Assembly (NCBI GenBank): GCA_002336845.1
Contig: DDEX01000073.1
Location: 1 to 30,460 of the forward strand
Reading direction: 5' to 3'
Source of the DNA: Rhodobacteraceae bacterium UBA1943
GTDB taxonomy: Bacteria; Pseudomonadota; Alphaproteobacteria; Rhodobacterales; Rhodobacteraceae
DNA: 30,460 nucleotides
The position numbers were made by a program, and so were the translations under genes. The notes beneath the pieces are model-generated. The model saw nothing but the letters and a program-made list of their open reading frames with translations. It ran no database searches and had not been told where the DNA came from. How positions within the stretch are numbered: position 1 is the first letter of the stretch; each line of letters opens with the position of its first letter. Of the stretch, positions 21,779 to 29,776 are shown piece after piece.

Positions 21779-23145
21779 AGCATCAACCATGTCGCAAGGC
21801 CCAGAAAGGCCAGATAGCCCATTACATCCGTCAGTGTCGTCACGAAGGTGCCAGAGGCCAGGGCCGGGTCCAGCCCCGCACGCTCCAGCGTCAGCGGCAC
21901 CAGAACCCCGCCCATGGCCGCCACGATCTGATTGGTGATCATCGCCAGACCCAGCACGATGCCCAGCCGAACGTCGCCGTAAACCAGCGCCCCGCCGATG
22001 CCAAGGATCAGCGCCAGCCCCAGCCCGTTCATCACACCGGCCCCCAACTCGCGCATCACCACGCGCCTCGCGTTCGAGGCCGTCAGGTCGCGCGTCGCCA
22101 GTGCCCGCACGGCCACGGCCAGTGATTGCGTGCCGCCGATCCCGCCGGTTGACGAAACAATCGGCATCACCGCGGCCAGCGAGACCAGCGCCGCAATCGT
22201 CGATTCGAACTGCGAGATGACAAAGGCGGAAATCGAGGCGGTAAACAAGTTCACCACCAGCCATGGCAAGCGCTGCTTCATGGTCTCGAACGGGCCATCG
22301 CTGATCGAGCTTTCCTCGCCCACACCAGCCAGCAGCAGCATGTCTTCCTCATGCTCTTCATCCAGCACGTTCATCGCGTCGTCGATGGTGATGACACCCA
22401 CCAGACGGCCATCGGCATCGACCACCGGGCAGGAGATCAGGTGATACTGGTTGAAGATATAGGCCACATCCGCCTCTGGGTCGGCGGCCTCGACCGTGCG
22501 AAAGCTGTCTTCGGTGATCTCGGTCAGTTTGGCTTCGCGGGGCGAAGACAGAATGCGCCCCAGCGTTACATAGCCGGCGGGCTTCATCCGGGGGTCGGTC
22601 AGGATGACGTGATAGAACTGGTCGGGCAAATGATCGGCCTTGCGCAGAAAGTCGATCGCCTCGCCCACCGTCCAATGGGCCGGGGCCACCACCACCTCGC
22701 GCTGCATCAGGCGCCCGGCAGAATGTTCGGGATAAGACAGCGCCTGCTCCACGGCCACCCGGTCGGCGCGGTCCAGCGCGGACAGGATGCGACCGACCTG
22801 CGGCGCATCCAGATCCTCCAGAATGTCCACAACGTCGTCGGATTCCAGCTCGCGAACCGCCTCGGCCACCACCTCGTCGGGCAGCGCCTCGATCACCTCT
22901 TCGCGGATCGAATCGTCAATCTCGGACAGGACCTCGCCATCGATCTCACCCGAAGACAGGGCGAGCAGTGCCGCGCGCTCCGATGAGCTGATCTGTTCCA
23001 GAAGGTCGGCAATGTCGGCGGCGTGCAGCGGCTCCAGCAGGCGGGTGACGCCCGCGCTGTCGCCCGCCTCAACCGCCTCGAGAATCGCCTCGACGCGCTC
23101 GGGCTCCAGCCCCTCTTCGTCCCGGACTGCCTGTTCTTCCACCAT
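21775..23145 (-). CDS. mgtE: Magnesium transporter MgtE
   Basis: MgtE is an inner-membrane Mg2+ channel gated by cytoplasmic magnesium. The 456-residue protein has the expected layout. The N domain (about 20-130) has LLEPLHAADIADLLEQISS and VVDILEDLDAPQVGRILSAL. Two CBS domains follow at about 135-260 (EHSAGRLMQREVVVA; CPVVDADGRLVGVITIDDAM). A five-helix membrane domain runs from about 280 to the end, with GGIGGTQSLAVAVRALA and LGIVLGLAMITNQIVAAMGG. The start ATG at 23145 has GGAGGG 6 bases upstream. It heads a three-gene minus-strand operon and is divergent from guaD. I saw no M-box-like leader; the upstream space is only 121 bases. Confidence 0.96.
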   Translation of the reverse strand: MVEEQAVRDEEGLEPERVEAILEAVEAGDSAGVTRLLEPLHAADIADLLEQISSSERAALLALSSGEIDGEVLSEIDDSIREEVIEALPDEVVAEAVRELESDDVVDILEDLDAPQVGRILSALDRADRVAVEQALSYPEHSAGRLMQREVVVAPAHWTVGEAIDFLRKADHLPDQFYHVILTDPRMKPAGYVTLGRILSSPREAKLTEITEDSFRTVEAADPEADVAYIFNQYHLISCPVVDADGRLVGVITIDDAMNVLDEEHEEDMLLLAGVGEESSISDGPFETMKQRLPWLVVNLFTASISAFVISQFESTIAALVSLAAVMPIVSSTGGIGGTQSLAVAVRALATRDLTASNARRVVMRELGAGVMNGLGLALILGIGGALVYGDVRLGIVLGLAMITNQIVAAMGGVLVPLTLERAGLDPALASGTFVTTLTDVMGYLAFLGLATWLML

Positions 23146-23182
23146 CCGATGCCCTCCGCGATTGCCCCATGCTTAGCGAAAG

Positions 23183-23220
23183 CTGTTTCCGGTAAACAGG
23201 GGGCGATGGGAAATTTACCC
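23183..23220. promoter_or_regulatory. Inverted repeats between mgtE and guaD
   Basis: CTGTTT (23183-23188) and AAACAG (23194-23199) form an inverted repeat with a 5-base centre. GGGAAATTTACCC (23208-23220) is a near-palindrome. Both lie in the 121-base divergent region and could be operators for either gene. The regulators are unknown. Confidence 0.35.
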
Positions 23221-23266
23221 GAAAGGGTCCGGGCGCTAGGGTGGGCCTGACCAAACGGAGGCATCG

Positions 23267-24553
23267 ATGGCCGATCTTCTTCTGGGGCAGGTGCTGTCCT
23301 TTCACGGCGACCCTTTTGCGCAGGGGCTTCAGGCCGCGCATCACGAATCCCATGGTGCCGTGCTGGTTGAAGCTGGCCGCATCCGCGCCACCGGCCCGGC
23401 AGACAGCCTGCGGGCCGCCCATCCGCAGGCCCAGGTCACCGATTACGGTCGCGCGCTGATCTCGGCCGGGTTCGTCGATGCCCATGTGCACTATCCACAA
23501 ACCGCGATCATCGCCAGTTGGGGCAAACGCCTGATCGACTGGCTGAATATTTATACCTTCCCCGAGGAGATGCGGTTTGCCGACCCAGCCTATGCGACCG
23601 ACATCGCCAGCCGTTACACAGGCCTCGCGCTGGCCCATGGCACCACGTCCTTCTGCACCTATTCCACGATCCACCCCGCCAGCGTGGACGCAATCTTCAC
23701 TGCTGCACAAACCCGCAACATGCGGATCTGGGCCGGCAAGACCTGCATGGACAGGAATGCCCCCGAGGGGCTGCGCGACACCGCGCAATCGGCCTATGAC
23801 GACAGCCGCGCCCTGTTGGAAAAATGGCATGGGCAGGACCGGCTTTCCTATGTGATCACGCCGCGCTTTTCGCCGACCTCTACCCCCGAACAGCTTGCCG
23901 CCATGGGGGCGTTGTGGCGCGAATACCCCGATTGCCTGATGCAGACCCACCTGTCGGAACAGACTGATGAGATCGACTGGGTGAAGGGCCTGTTCCCTCA
24001 ATCGCGCGACTATCTGGATACCTATGAGGCGCAGGGTTTGCTGGCTGAAGGCGCGATTTTTGGCCATGCCATCCACCTGACGCCGCGCGAACGTGCGCGG
24101 CTGAAGGAAACCGGGGCAAGTCTGGTCCACTGTCCGACTTCGAACACCTTCATCGGCTCTGGCCTGTTCGACATGGCGGGGTTGAAGGCCGAAGGCCAGC
24201 GCATCGGGCTGGCCACGGATACCGGGGGTGGGTCGTCCTTTTCCATGCTGCACACCATGGCCGCCGCCTATGAGGTGGCGCAGTTGAAGGGCACGGCCCT
24301 GCATCCTGCGCACCTGTGGTGGCTGGCCACCCAAGGCTCGGCCCAGGCCCTGCGGGCGGGGCACTTGATCGGCAACATCGCACCGGGGATGGAGGCCGAT
24401 CTGGTGGTGGTGGACCTTGCCTCGACTCCCGCCATAGAACAGGCCACGCGGCGGGCCGGTGACATCTGGCAAGCCATTTTCCCGACCATCATGATGGGGG
24501 ATGACCGGGCCATCCGCGCCACCTGGATCGCAGGAAAACCGACCAAACCCTGA
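23267..24553 (+). CDS. guaD: Guanine deaminase
   Basis: The enzyme hydrolyses guanine to xanthine and ammonia in purine salvage or breakdown. The 428-residue protein is an amidohydrolase with zinc ligands in DAHVHYPQ (His73, His75) and later in GHAIHL (His267 region). Other motifs are GKTCMDRNAPEG, typical of guanine deaminases, HLSEQTDEIDWV (His228, Glu231), and LATDTGGGSSFSML (Asp318). These residues together separate it from other amidohydrolases such as chlorohydrolases. The start has GGAGG 6 bases upstream. It stands alone on the plus strand, divergent from mgtE, with no xanthine dehydrogenase gene in the window. Confidence 0.93.
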   Translation: MADLLLGQVLSFHGDPFAQGLQAAHHESHGAVLVEAGRIRATGPADSLRAAHPQAQVTDYGRALISAGFVDAHVHYPQTAIIASWGKRLIDWLNIYTFPEEMRFADPAYATDIASRYTGLALAHGTTSFCTYSTIHPASVDAIFTAAQTRNMRIWAGKTCMDRNAPEGLRDTAQSAYDDSRALLEKWHGQDRLSYVITPRFSPTSTPEQLAAMGALWREYPDCLMQTHLSEQTDEIDWVKGLFPQSRDYLDTYEAQGLLAEGAIFGHAIHLTPRERARLKETGASLVHCPTSNTFIGSGLFDMAGLKAEGQRIGLATDTGGGSSFSMLHTMAAAYEVAQLKGTALHPAHLWWLATQGSAQALRAGHLIGNIAPGMEADLVVVDLASTPAIEQATRRAGDIWQAIFPTIMMGDDRAIRATWIAGKPTKP

Positions 24554-24620
24554 ATCCCCGGCGTTGCTGGAATTCGGTCAAGATTTAGCCCCTTTCGGAA
24601 ACAATGGTTCCCCCCAAGGG

Positions 24621-24644
24621 AAAGGGCCGTCTGCTGGCCCCTTC
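24621..24644. terminator. Possible weak terminator between guaD and the DPA operon
   Basis: AAGGGCC and GGCCCCTT pair imperfectly around a 7-base loop within about 24621-24644, followed by CCGGTTTTC. The stem is short and the T-run is weak. It may end guaD transcripts. Confidence 0.35.
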
Positions 24645-24663
24645 CGGTTTTCAGGGGTGATAC

Positions 24664-25011
24664 ATGGCTGCCGACCGCACTTTGGTTGTTGATCTGGACG
24701 GAACGCTGATCCGGTCCGACATGTTGTTCGAAACCTTCTGGTCGGGCGTTTCACGCAACTGGCGCACCCCTTTCGCGGCTTTTCAAAGCCTTGCCAACGG
24801 TCGTGCCGCGCTGAAACAACGCATGTCGCAGGTTGGCCCGGTGGATGTGGGCACGCTGCCCTATAACCCGTCGGTGCTGGATTACATTGCGCGCTGGCGC
24901 GCGGGCGGCGGGCGCACCGCCCTTGTTACGGCGGCGAATCAACAGATCGCCGACCAGATCGCCGAGCATCTGGGCATGTTCGACGAGGTGCACGGCTCTG
25001 ACGCGTGCTGA
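24664..25011 (+). CDS. HAD phosphatase part of a HAD-UbiA protein (frame broken at the end)
   Basis: This 115-residue reading frame is the N-terminal HAD domain of a protein that is normally fused to a UbiA-type transferase. The nucleophile motif is VVDLDGTLIRSD (Asp10, Asp12). ALVTAANQQIADQIAEHLG gives motif II and the following helix. The frame ends in GSDAC and stop. In the other frame the sequence continues as VLNLKGENK. Adding one G after GACG near 25003 would give GSDGVLNLKG and a single protein of about 477 residues. In DPA-type pathways a phosphatase is needed to remove the 5-phosphate from polyprenyl-phosphoribose phosphate, and this domain is the best candidate. AGGGGTGA lies upstream of the ATG. 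Either a sequencing error, a real mutation, or a frameshift signal may explain the break. Confidence 0.8.
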   Translation: MAADRTLVVDLDGTLIRSDMLFETFWSGVSRNWRTPFAAFQSLANGRAALKQRMSQVGPVDVGTLPYNPSVLDYIARWRAGGGRTALVTAANQQIADQIAEHLGMFDEVHGSDAC

Positions 25012-26096
25012 ACCTGAAGGGCGAGAACAAGGCGAGCTTTCTGGAGGCCCGCTATGGCCGCCGCGGCTTTGACTATATCGGCGATGCGCAGGCCGACCTG
25101 CCGGTGTGGGAGCGCGCGGCCTGCGCCATCATGGTCGGTGTGCCTGCCGCCCTGCGCGCCCGCGTGGCCGCCTTCGGGCGCGAGATAGTCGATCTGCCCG
25201 CCAACATGCCGGTGGCCAGTGCTTCGCTGCGCGTGATGCGGCCGCATCAATGGCTGAAGAACCTGCTGGTCTTTCTACCCCTGCTTGCCGCGCATCAGAT
25301 CAACGGCCAAAGCCTTGCGCTGGCGACACTTGCCTTTGTCGCCTTCAGCTTTGTCGCCAGCAGCGTCTATGTGCTGAATGACCTCCTGGACCTTGCCGCC
25401 GACCGCGCCCATCCGCGCAAGAAGAACCGCCCCTTCGCCTCGGGCGCGTTGCCCCTGTCGCATGGCACGCTGCTTGCGCCTGCGCTTCTGGTCATCGGGC
25501 TGGGCCTGTCGCTGGTCTTGGGCAAGATGTTCGTGCTGGCAATCATGGCTTATTACATGGCCACCATGGCCTATTCGCTGGTGCTGAAGCGCCAGCCGAT
25601 CGTAGATATCGTCATGCTGGCAGGCCTTTACACCGCGCGCATCGTCGCGGGGGGCGTCGCGGCTGGCATCCCGATTTCGGTCTGGCTGCTGGCTTTCTCG
25701 GGCTTTTTCTTCTTCGCACTGGCGGCAGTAAAGCGGCAGGCGGAACTGGTCGATGTGGTCGCCTCGGGGCGCGAAAAGGCCCATGGGCGCGGCTATACCG
25801 GGGCTGACCTGCCCTTGGTCACCGCCATGGCGACCGCTTCGGGCTATGTCTCGATTTTGGTTCTTGGCCTTTATATCAACTCACCCGCGGTGCTGGAGCT
25901 TTATGCCAATCCGCCGATGCTGTGGGGCGTCTGTCTGGTGATGTTCTACTGGGTCAACCGTCTGGTGATGCTGACCCATCGCGGCCAGATGCACGATGAC
26001 CCGGTGGTCTTCGCCGTGACCGATCGCACCAGCCAGATCTGCTTTGCCACCGTCATCGGCATCATCGCACTGGGCGCGGTGGGGGGGATTGGCTGA
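25005..26096 (+). CDS. UbiA-family polyprenyl-phosphate phosphoribosyltransferase (C-terminal part of the HAD-UbiA protein)
   Basis: The frame of 363 residues begins with the rest of the HAD domain (GENKASFLEARYG, then DYIGDAQADLPVW). A UbiA membrane domain with about eight to nine helices follows. The substrate motif is NDLLDLAADRAHP (Asn125 to Asp133), then KKNRPFASGALP. This resembles the mycobacterial decaprenyl-phosphate 5-phosphoribosyltransferase Rv3806c (NDxxDxxxDRxHP) more than quinone prenyltransferases. Expected reaction: transfer of 5-phosphoribose from PRPP to polyprenyl phosphate. A GTG at 25005 could restart translation 4 bases before the upstream stop, but no ribosome site is well placed, so a broken fusion is more likely. 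The stop overlaps the next start as ATGA. Confidence 0.85.
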   Translation: MLNLKGENKASFLEARYGRRGFDYIGDAQADLPVWERAACAIMVGVPAALRARVAAFGREIVDLPANMPVASASLRVMRPHQWLKNLLVFLPLLAAHQINGQSLALATLAFVAFSFVASSVYVLNDLLDLAADRAHPRKKNRPFASGALPLSHGTLLAPALLVIGLGLSLVLGKMFVLAIMAYYMATMAYSLVLKRQPIVDIVMLAGLYTARIVAGGVAAGIPISVWLLAFSGFFFFALAAVKRQAELVDVVASGREKAHGRGYTGADLPLVTAMATASGYVSILVLGLYINSPAVLELYANPPMLWGVCLVMFYWVNRLVMLTHRGQMHDDPVVFAVTDRTSQICFATVIGIIALGAVGGIG

Positions 26097-26497
26097 TGAC
26101 CGCCGCCCTGGCCCTGCGCTATGCGGCCTTTGCCGTGCTGGCCACGCTTGCCAATCTGGCCGCGCAACGGGTGGTGCTGGGGCTTGGCGGCGCGTTGCTG
26201 CTGGCGATGATCGCAGGCACTGGCCTTGGACTGATCGTCAAATACGCGCTCGACAAACGCTGGATCTTTGACGACCGCAGCTCTGGCCTCGCCGCCCATT
26301 CGCGCCGCTTTTCGCTTTACACCCTTATGGGCGTTGCAACGACCCTTATCTTTTGGGGTTTTGAGGCTGCGTTCTGGCACATCGGCCAGACCCAGATGGC
26401 GCGTGAGGTTGGCGCGGTTCTGGGTCTTGGTATCGGCTATGCCGTCAAATATGCGCTCGACCGCCGCTTCGTCTTTACCGGGCAGGCGCTGGCATGA
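26096..26497 (+). CDS. GtrA-family membrane protein (probable lipid-linked sugar translocation)
   Basis: The 133-residue protein has four hydrophobic segments and the GtrA family pattern (FAVLATLANLAAQRVVL, then LGLIVKYALDKRWIF, and at the end IGYAVKYALDRRFVF). The two copies of KYALD-R-F are typical of GtrA/DPMS-like proteins. In Mycobacterium tuberculosis the GtrA protein Rv3789 lies beside dprE1 and dprE2 and has been linked to arabinan assembly, perhaps by flipping DPA or by anchoring a glycosyltransferase. By context this protein should move polyprenyl-phospho-arabinose across the inner membrane or recruit its transferase. Overlaps of 4 bases with both neighbours show tight coupling. Confidence 0.88.
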   Translation: MTAALALRYAAFAVLATLANLAAQRVVLGLGGALLLAMIAGTGLGLIVKYALDKRWIFDDRSSGLAAHSRRFSLYTLMGVATTLIFWGFEAAFWHIGQTQMAREVGAVLGLGIGYAVKYALDRRFVFTGQALA

Positions 26498-27819
26498 AAC
26501 TCTCGGGCTGGGGGCGCTACAATCCGCAGGACTGCCGCGTCACCAGGCCGCGGGATGAGGACACCCTGCGCGCCCGCGTGGCCGAAGGCGGCCTGATCGC
26601 GCGCGGCAATGGCCGGTCTTATGGCGACAGCGCGATGTCGGGCAGCAATACTGTGGACATGCGCGGCTTTGACCGGATGCTGTCGTTTGATGCGGAAGCC
26701 GGGCAACTGGTGGCCGAGTCGGGCGTGATGCTGGATGACATCATCACCACCTTCCTGCCGCGCGGCTGGTTTCCCTGGGTCACGCCCGGCACACGATATG
26801 TCACCCTTGGCGGCATGATTGCCGCCGATGTGCATGGCAAGAACCACCACCTGCACGGCAGCTTTGGCGCCTTTGTCGATTGGATCGACCTGATGGGCCC
26901 CGATGGCCAGGTGCGCCGCTGCGGCCCGTTGGACAATTCCGACCTGTTTGCCGCCACCCTGGGCGGCATGGGGCTGACCGGGGTGATCCTGCGCGCCTCG
27001 TTCCGTCTGCGCCGGGTGGAAACCGGCTTCATCCGGCAGGAAACCGTTCCCACCGCCAACCTGACCGAAACCCTGGCGGCGTTCGAGGCGCATCAAAGCG
27101 CAACCTATTCCGTCGCCTGGATCGACTGCCTTGCCAGTGGTGATAGCCTTGGCCGGTCGCTGATCACGCTTGGCGAACATGCCAGCGTGGGCGACCTGCC
27201 GCGGCGCAACCGCACCGCCCCCTTCGCGCCGCCCGCCCGCAAGAAACGCATAATTCCGCTGGATGCGCCGGGTTTTGCGCTGAACCGCCACACCGTGCAA
27301 GCCTTCAACCACCTGTATTACAAACGCGGCGCCGCCAAATCGGGCCATTCTGTCACCGGTTGGGACGAATACTTCTATCCGCTTGATTCCATTCTGGCCT
27401 GGAACCGCATGTATGGCCGCCGGGGTTTCGTGCAATATCAAACGGTTCTGCCGCTGGCCACTGCCGCGGCGGGCCTGCGCGAATTGCTTGAAACCATCTC
27501 GGCCTCGGGCCTCGCCTCGTTCCTGGCCGTGCTGAAACGCCTTGGCCCGCAGGGGCGTGGCATGATGTCCTTCCCGATGGAGGGGCATACCCTCGCCCTA
27601 GATTTCCCTGCCAGCCGCGCCACATTCGCCCTGCTGCGGCGGCTGGACGCGATCACCCTTGCCCATGGCGGGCGCTATTACCTTGCCAAGGATGCGCGCC
27701 TGACCGCCGACACCCTGCGCCAGTCTGACCCGCGCGCCGACCGTTTTCACCAGCTTCGCAGCGCCGAGGGGCTGACCCGCCGCTTTGCCTCGCTGCAATC
27801 CGAAAGGCTTTACCTGTGA
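26494..27819 (+). CDS. dprE1: DprE1-like FAD-dependent decaprenylphosphoryl-ribose oxidase
   Basis: The predicted enzyme oxidises the 2'-OH of polyprenyl-phospho-ribose to a 2-keto intermediate. The 441-residue protein has an FAD_binding_4 domain (LIARGNGRSYGDSAMSG, PGTRYVTLGGMIAADVHGKN, HGKNHH at 114-119). The substrate domain has FYPLDSI, AWNRMYG and FVQYQTVLP. These blocks match M. tuberculosis DprE1 closely. The catalytic lysine equivalent to Lys418 is Lys399 in YLAKDAR. The residue equivalent to Cys387, the target of benzothiazinones, is Ala368 in HTLALDFP; the spacing to Lys399 (31 residues) is the same as in DprE1. GtrA is upstream with ATGA overlap, and DprE2 follows with GTGA overlap. 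Other sugar oxidases of this fold are less likely given the neighbours. Confidence 0.92.
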   Translation: MKLSGWGRYNPQDCRVTRPRDEDTLRARVAEGGLIARGNGRSYGDSAMSGSNTVDMRGFDRMLSFDAEAGQLVAESGVMLDDIITTFLPRGWFPWVTPGTRYVTLGGMIAADVHGKNHHLHGSFGAFVDWIDLMGPDGQVRRCGPLDNSDLFAATLGGMGLTGVILRASFRLRRVETGFIRQETVPTANLTETLAAFEAHQSATYSVAWIDCLASGDSLGRSLITLGEHASVGDLPRRNRTAPFAPPARKKRIIPLDAPGFALNRHTVQAFNHLYYKRGAAKSGHSVTGWDEYFYPLDSILAWNRMYGRRGFVQYQTVLPLATAAAGLRELLETISASGLASFLAVLKRLGPQGRGMMSFPMEGHTLALDFPASRATFALLRRLDAITLAHGGRYYLAKDARLTADTLRQSDPRADRFHQLRSAEGLTRRFASLQSERLYL

Positions 27820-28553
27820 CCCGTCCTGCCGTTCTGATCCTTGGTGCGCGCTCTGACATCGGCCTTGCCGTTGCCCGCCGCTTTGCCGCCGAGGGGCACC
27901 CGATCATCCTTGCCGCCCGCGACAGCGCAAGCCTGGCCGATGCCAAGGCCGACCTGGTGCTGCGCCATTCCGTTGCCGTCACGCTGGCCGAGTTCGATGT
28001 GCTGGATACCGCCAGCCATGCTGCCTTCCTCGACGGCCTTGGTCCGCTGCCCGCGGTGGCCGTTTCCGCCATCGGCCTGATGGGCGACCAGACCGCCAGC
28101 GAGCATGGCGCCGCCTCCGCAGCTTTGGTGATCCGCAGCAATTTCGAAGGCCCCGCCGCAATCTTGGGCGAAATCGCCAACCGGATGGAAGTGCGTGGTA
28201 ACGGCACCATCGTCGGCATCAGTTCGGTCGCGGGCGACCGGGGGCGGGCAACGAATTATATCTATGGGTCCGCCAAGGCGGGCTTTACCGCCTGGCTGTC
28301 GGGCCTGCGCAACCGGCTGGCGAAAAAGGGCGTGCATGTCGTCACCGTCCTGCCCGGCTTTGTTGACACCAAGATGACCGCCGGCATGGACCTGCCCGCC
28401 AAGTTGACCGCGCAGCCGGGTGAGGTGGCCGAGGCGATCCACCGCGCCGTGACGCGCAAACGCAACGTCATCTACGTCAAACCCGTCTGGCAACTGGTCA
28501 TGGCGATCATCCGCAACATCCCCGAACCCGTGTTCAAGAGGTTGAAACTGTGA
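27816..28553 (+). CDS. dprE2: DprE2-like SDR reductase
   Basis: The enzyme would reduce the 2-keto product of DprE1 with NAD(P)H to polyprenyl-phospho-D-arabinose; together the two act as a 2'-epimerase. The 245-residue protein is a short-chain dehydrogenase with the cofactor loop ILGARSDIG (8-16), a serine pair in GISSVAG (136-137), and catalytic Tyr150 and Lys154 in YIYGSAKAG. The C-terminus has a hydrophobic amphipathic stretch (VWQLVMAIIRNIPEPVFKRL) like DprE2 proteins, which may bind the membrane or its lipid substrate. The start is GTG overlapping the dprE1 stop by 4 bases, with AAAGG 9 bases upstream. It also overlaps the following glycosyltransferase as GTGA. Confidence 0.9.
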   Translation: MTRPAVLILGARSDIGLAVARRFAAEGHPIILAARDSASLADAKADLVLRHSVAVTLAEFDVLDTASHAAFLDGLGPLPAVAVSAIGLMGDQTASEHGAASAALVIRSNFEGPAAILGEIANRMEVRGNGTIVGISSVAGDRGRATNYIYGSAKAGFTAWLSGLRNRLAKKGVHVVTVLPGFVDTKMTAGMDLPAKLTAQPGEVAEAIHRAVTRKRNVIYVKPVWQLVMAIIRNIPEPVFKRLKL

Positions 28554-29776
28554 ACAACCGGCCAAACGCTCCAGCACTTTTCGCCTCTCCGCTGATCGGG
28601 GGGGGCGTGGTTGCGCTGTGTCTCGTGCTGATTGTCATCATGGCCATTCAGGTGCCCACCCTCGGCGCCGGGAATACCGTGCTGGATTTCGACGCCTTCT
28701 ACATCGCGGGCCAGATGGGGCACGAAGGCCAGATCGTGGCAACCTATGACAAGGTCGCCATGCTGGGCCGTCAAAGCGCACTGGCGGGACAGGAAATCTG
28801 GATGCCCTGGACTTATCCGCCACAGTTCGATCTGGTGTCGATGGCGCTGACCTGGCTGCCACGGGGCCTGTCGTATCTGCTGTTTACCGCTGGAACCTTC
28901 ATTGCCTATCTTCTGGTCCTGCGCCGCCTTGTCGGTCCGTCGCTGAACGATGCGCTGTTTCTGGGCCTGCCCGCCTTCCTGATCACCGCCGCAGTTGGCC
29001 AGAACGGCTTTCTGACCGGCGTGCTGATGGGGCTGTTCGCGCTGGGGTGGCTGGGGCAAAGCAGCCGCGCCGGTGTGGCGCTGGGGTTGATGGTGATCAA
29101 GCCGCATCTGGCGCTTGGCTCAGGCATTCTGGCGGTAGTGTCGGGGCGATGGCGGTTGGTGGCGGTGACTTTCGCGGTCATCGGCCTGACATCGGCGGCA
29201 GCCACAGCCATCCTGGGTCCTGCGGTCTGGCGCGCCTTTCTTGACGGCACCGCCACCGCGGCCGAGGGGCTGAAACAGGGCTATTATCCGCTATACCGGA
29301 TGACCTCGCTTTACGCGATGTTGGCCACCTTCGGCGTGAATACCAGCCTTGCGCTGGTCTTGCAGGCAGTGGCGGCACTGGTATCGGCCGGAACCATCAT
29401 CATCGCATCGCGACTGCGCTGGCCTGCGGCGCGCGTGCTGGGCGTCACGCTGATCGCGAGCATGGGTATCAGCCCCTACAACTACGATTATGACATGCCT
29501 ATCCTGATCCTTGGCCTTGGGCTGTTGCTGCCAGACCTGTCGGACAGGCTGGGCCAGTGGGGGCGGCGCGCGCTGTTCGCCTTTACCTGGCTGTGCTGCG
29601 GTTGGGGGCAGTATGCCGCACTGACGGGGCGTGAGCATCTTGCCACGATCAAAGGCATCGACACCGCCATTTCGCTGGGCGCGCTTGGCCATATCGCGCT
29701 TTTGGTTCTGGTATGGCGGACCTTGCTGAGCAACCCAGATGCCGCGCGTGGGCGCGCGGCGGCTCAGGTTGCCTGA
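28550..29776 (+). CDS. GT87/DUF2029-family polyprenyl-phosphate sugar transferase
   Basis: The 408-residue membrane protein has about ten hydrophobic segments and fits the GT-C fold family GT87 (PimE-like, DUF2029). The first outer loop has LDFDAFYIAG (Asp46, Asp48), a likely catalytic acid position. WTYPPQFDL (YPP at 89-91) is another family feature, and QNGFLTGVLMGL and IKPHLALGSG are typical of DUF2029. It starts at GTG 28550, overlapping dprE2, with AGAGG 8 bases upstream. By operon logic it should use polyprenyl-phospho-arabinofuranose to glycosylate a lipid, glycan or protein on the periplasmic side. The acceptor cannot be told from the sequence. Its TGA abuts the stop of the convergent RraB-like gene with no gap. 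Confidence 0.85.
   Translation: MNNRPNAPALFASPLIGGGVVALCLVLIVIMAIQVPTLGAGNTVLDFDAFYIAGQMGHEGQIVATYDKVAMLGRQSALAGQEIWMPWTYPPQFDLVSMALTWLPRGLSYLLFTAGTFIAYLLVLRRLVGPSLNDALFLGLPAFLITAAVGQNGFLTGVLMGLFALGWLGQSSRAGVALGLMVIKPHLALGSGILAVVSGRWRLVAVTFAVIGLTSAAATAILGPAVWRAFLDGTATAAEGLKQGYYPLYRMTSLYAMLATFGVNTSLALVLQAVAALVSAGTIIIASRLRWPAARVLGVTLIASMGISPYNYDYDMPILILGLGLLLPDLSDRLGQWGRRALFAFTWLCCGWGQYAALTGREHLATIKGIDTAISLGALGHIALLVLVWRTLLSNPDAARGRAAAQVA

Noticed and set aside
21779..22264. N-terminal extension of the 5-formyl-THF cyclo-ligase
   Set aside because: The extension is an out-of-frame reading of mgtE; the ATGA overlap at 21775-21778 gives the natural start.
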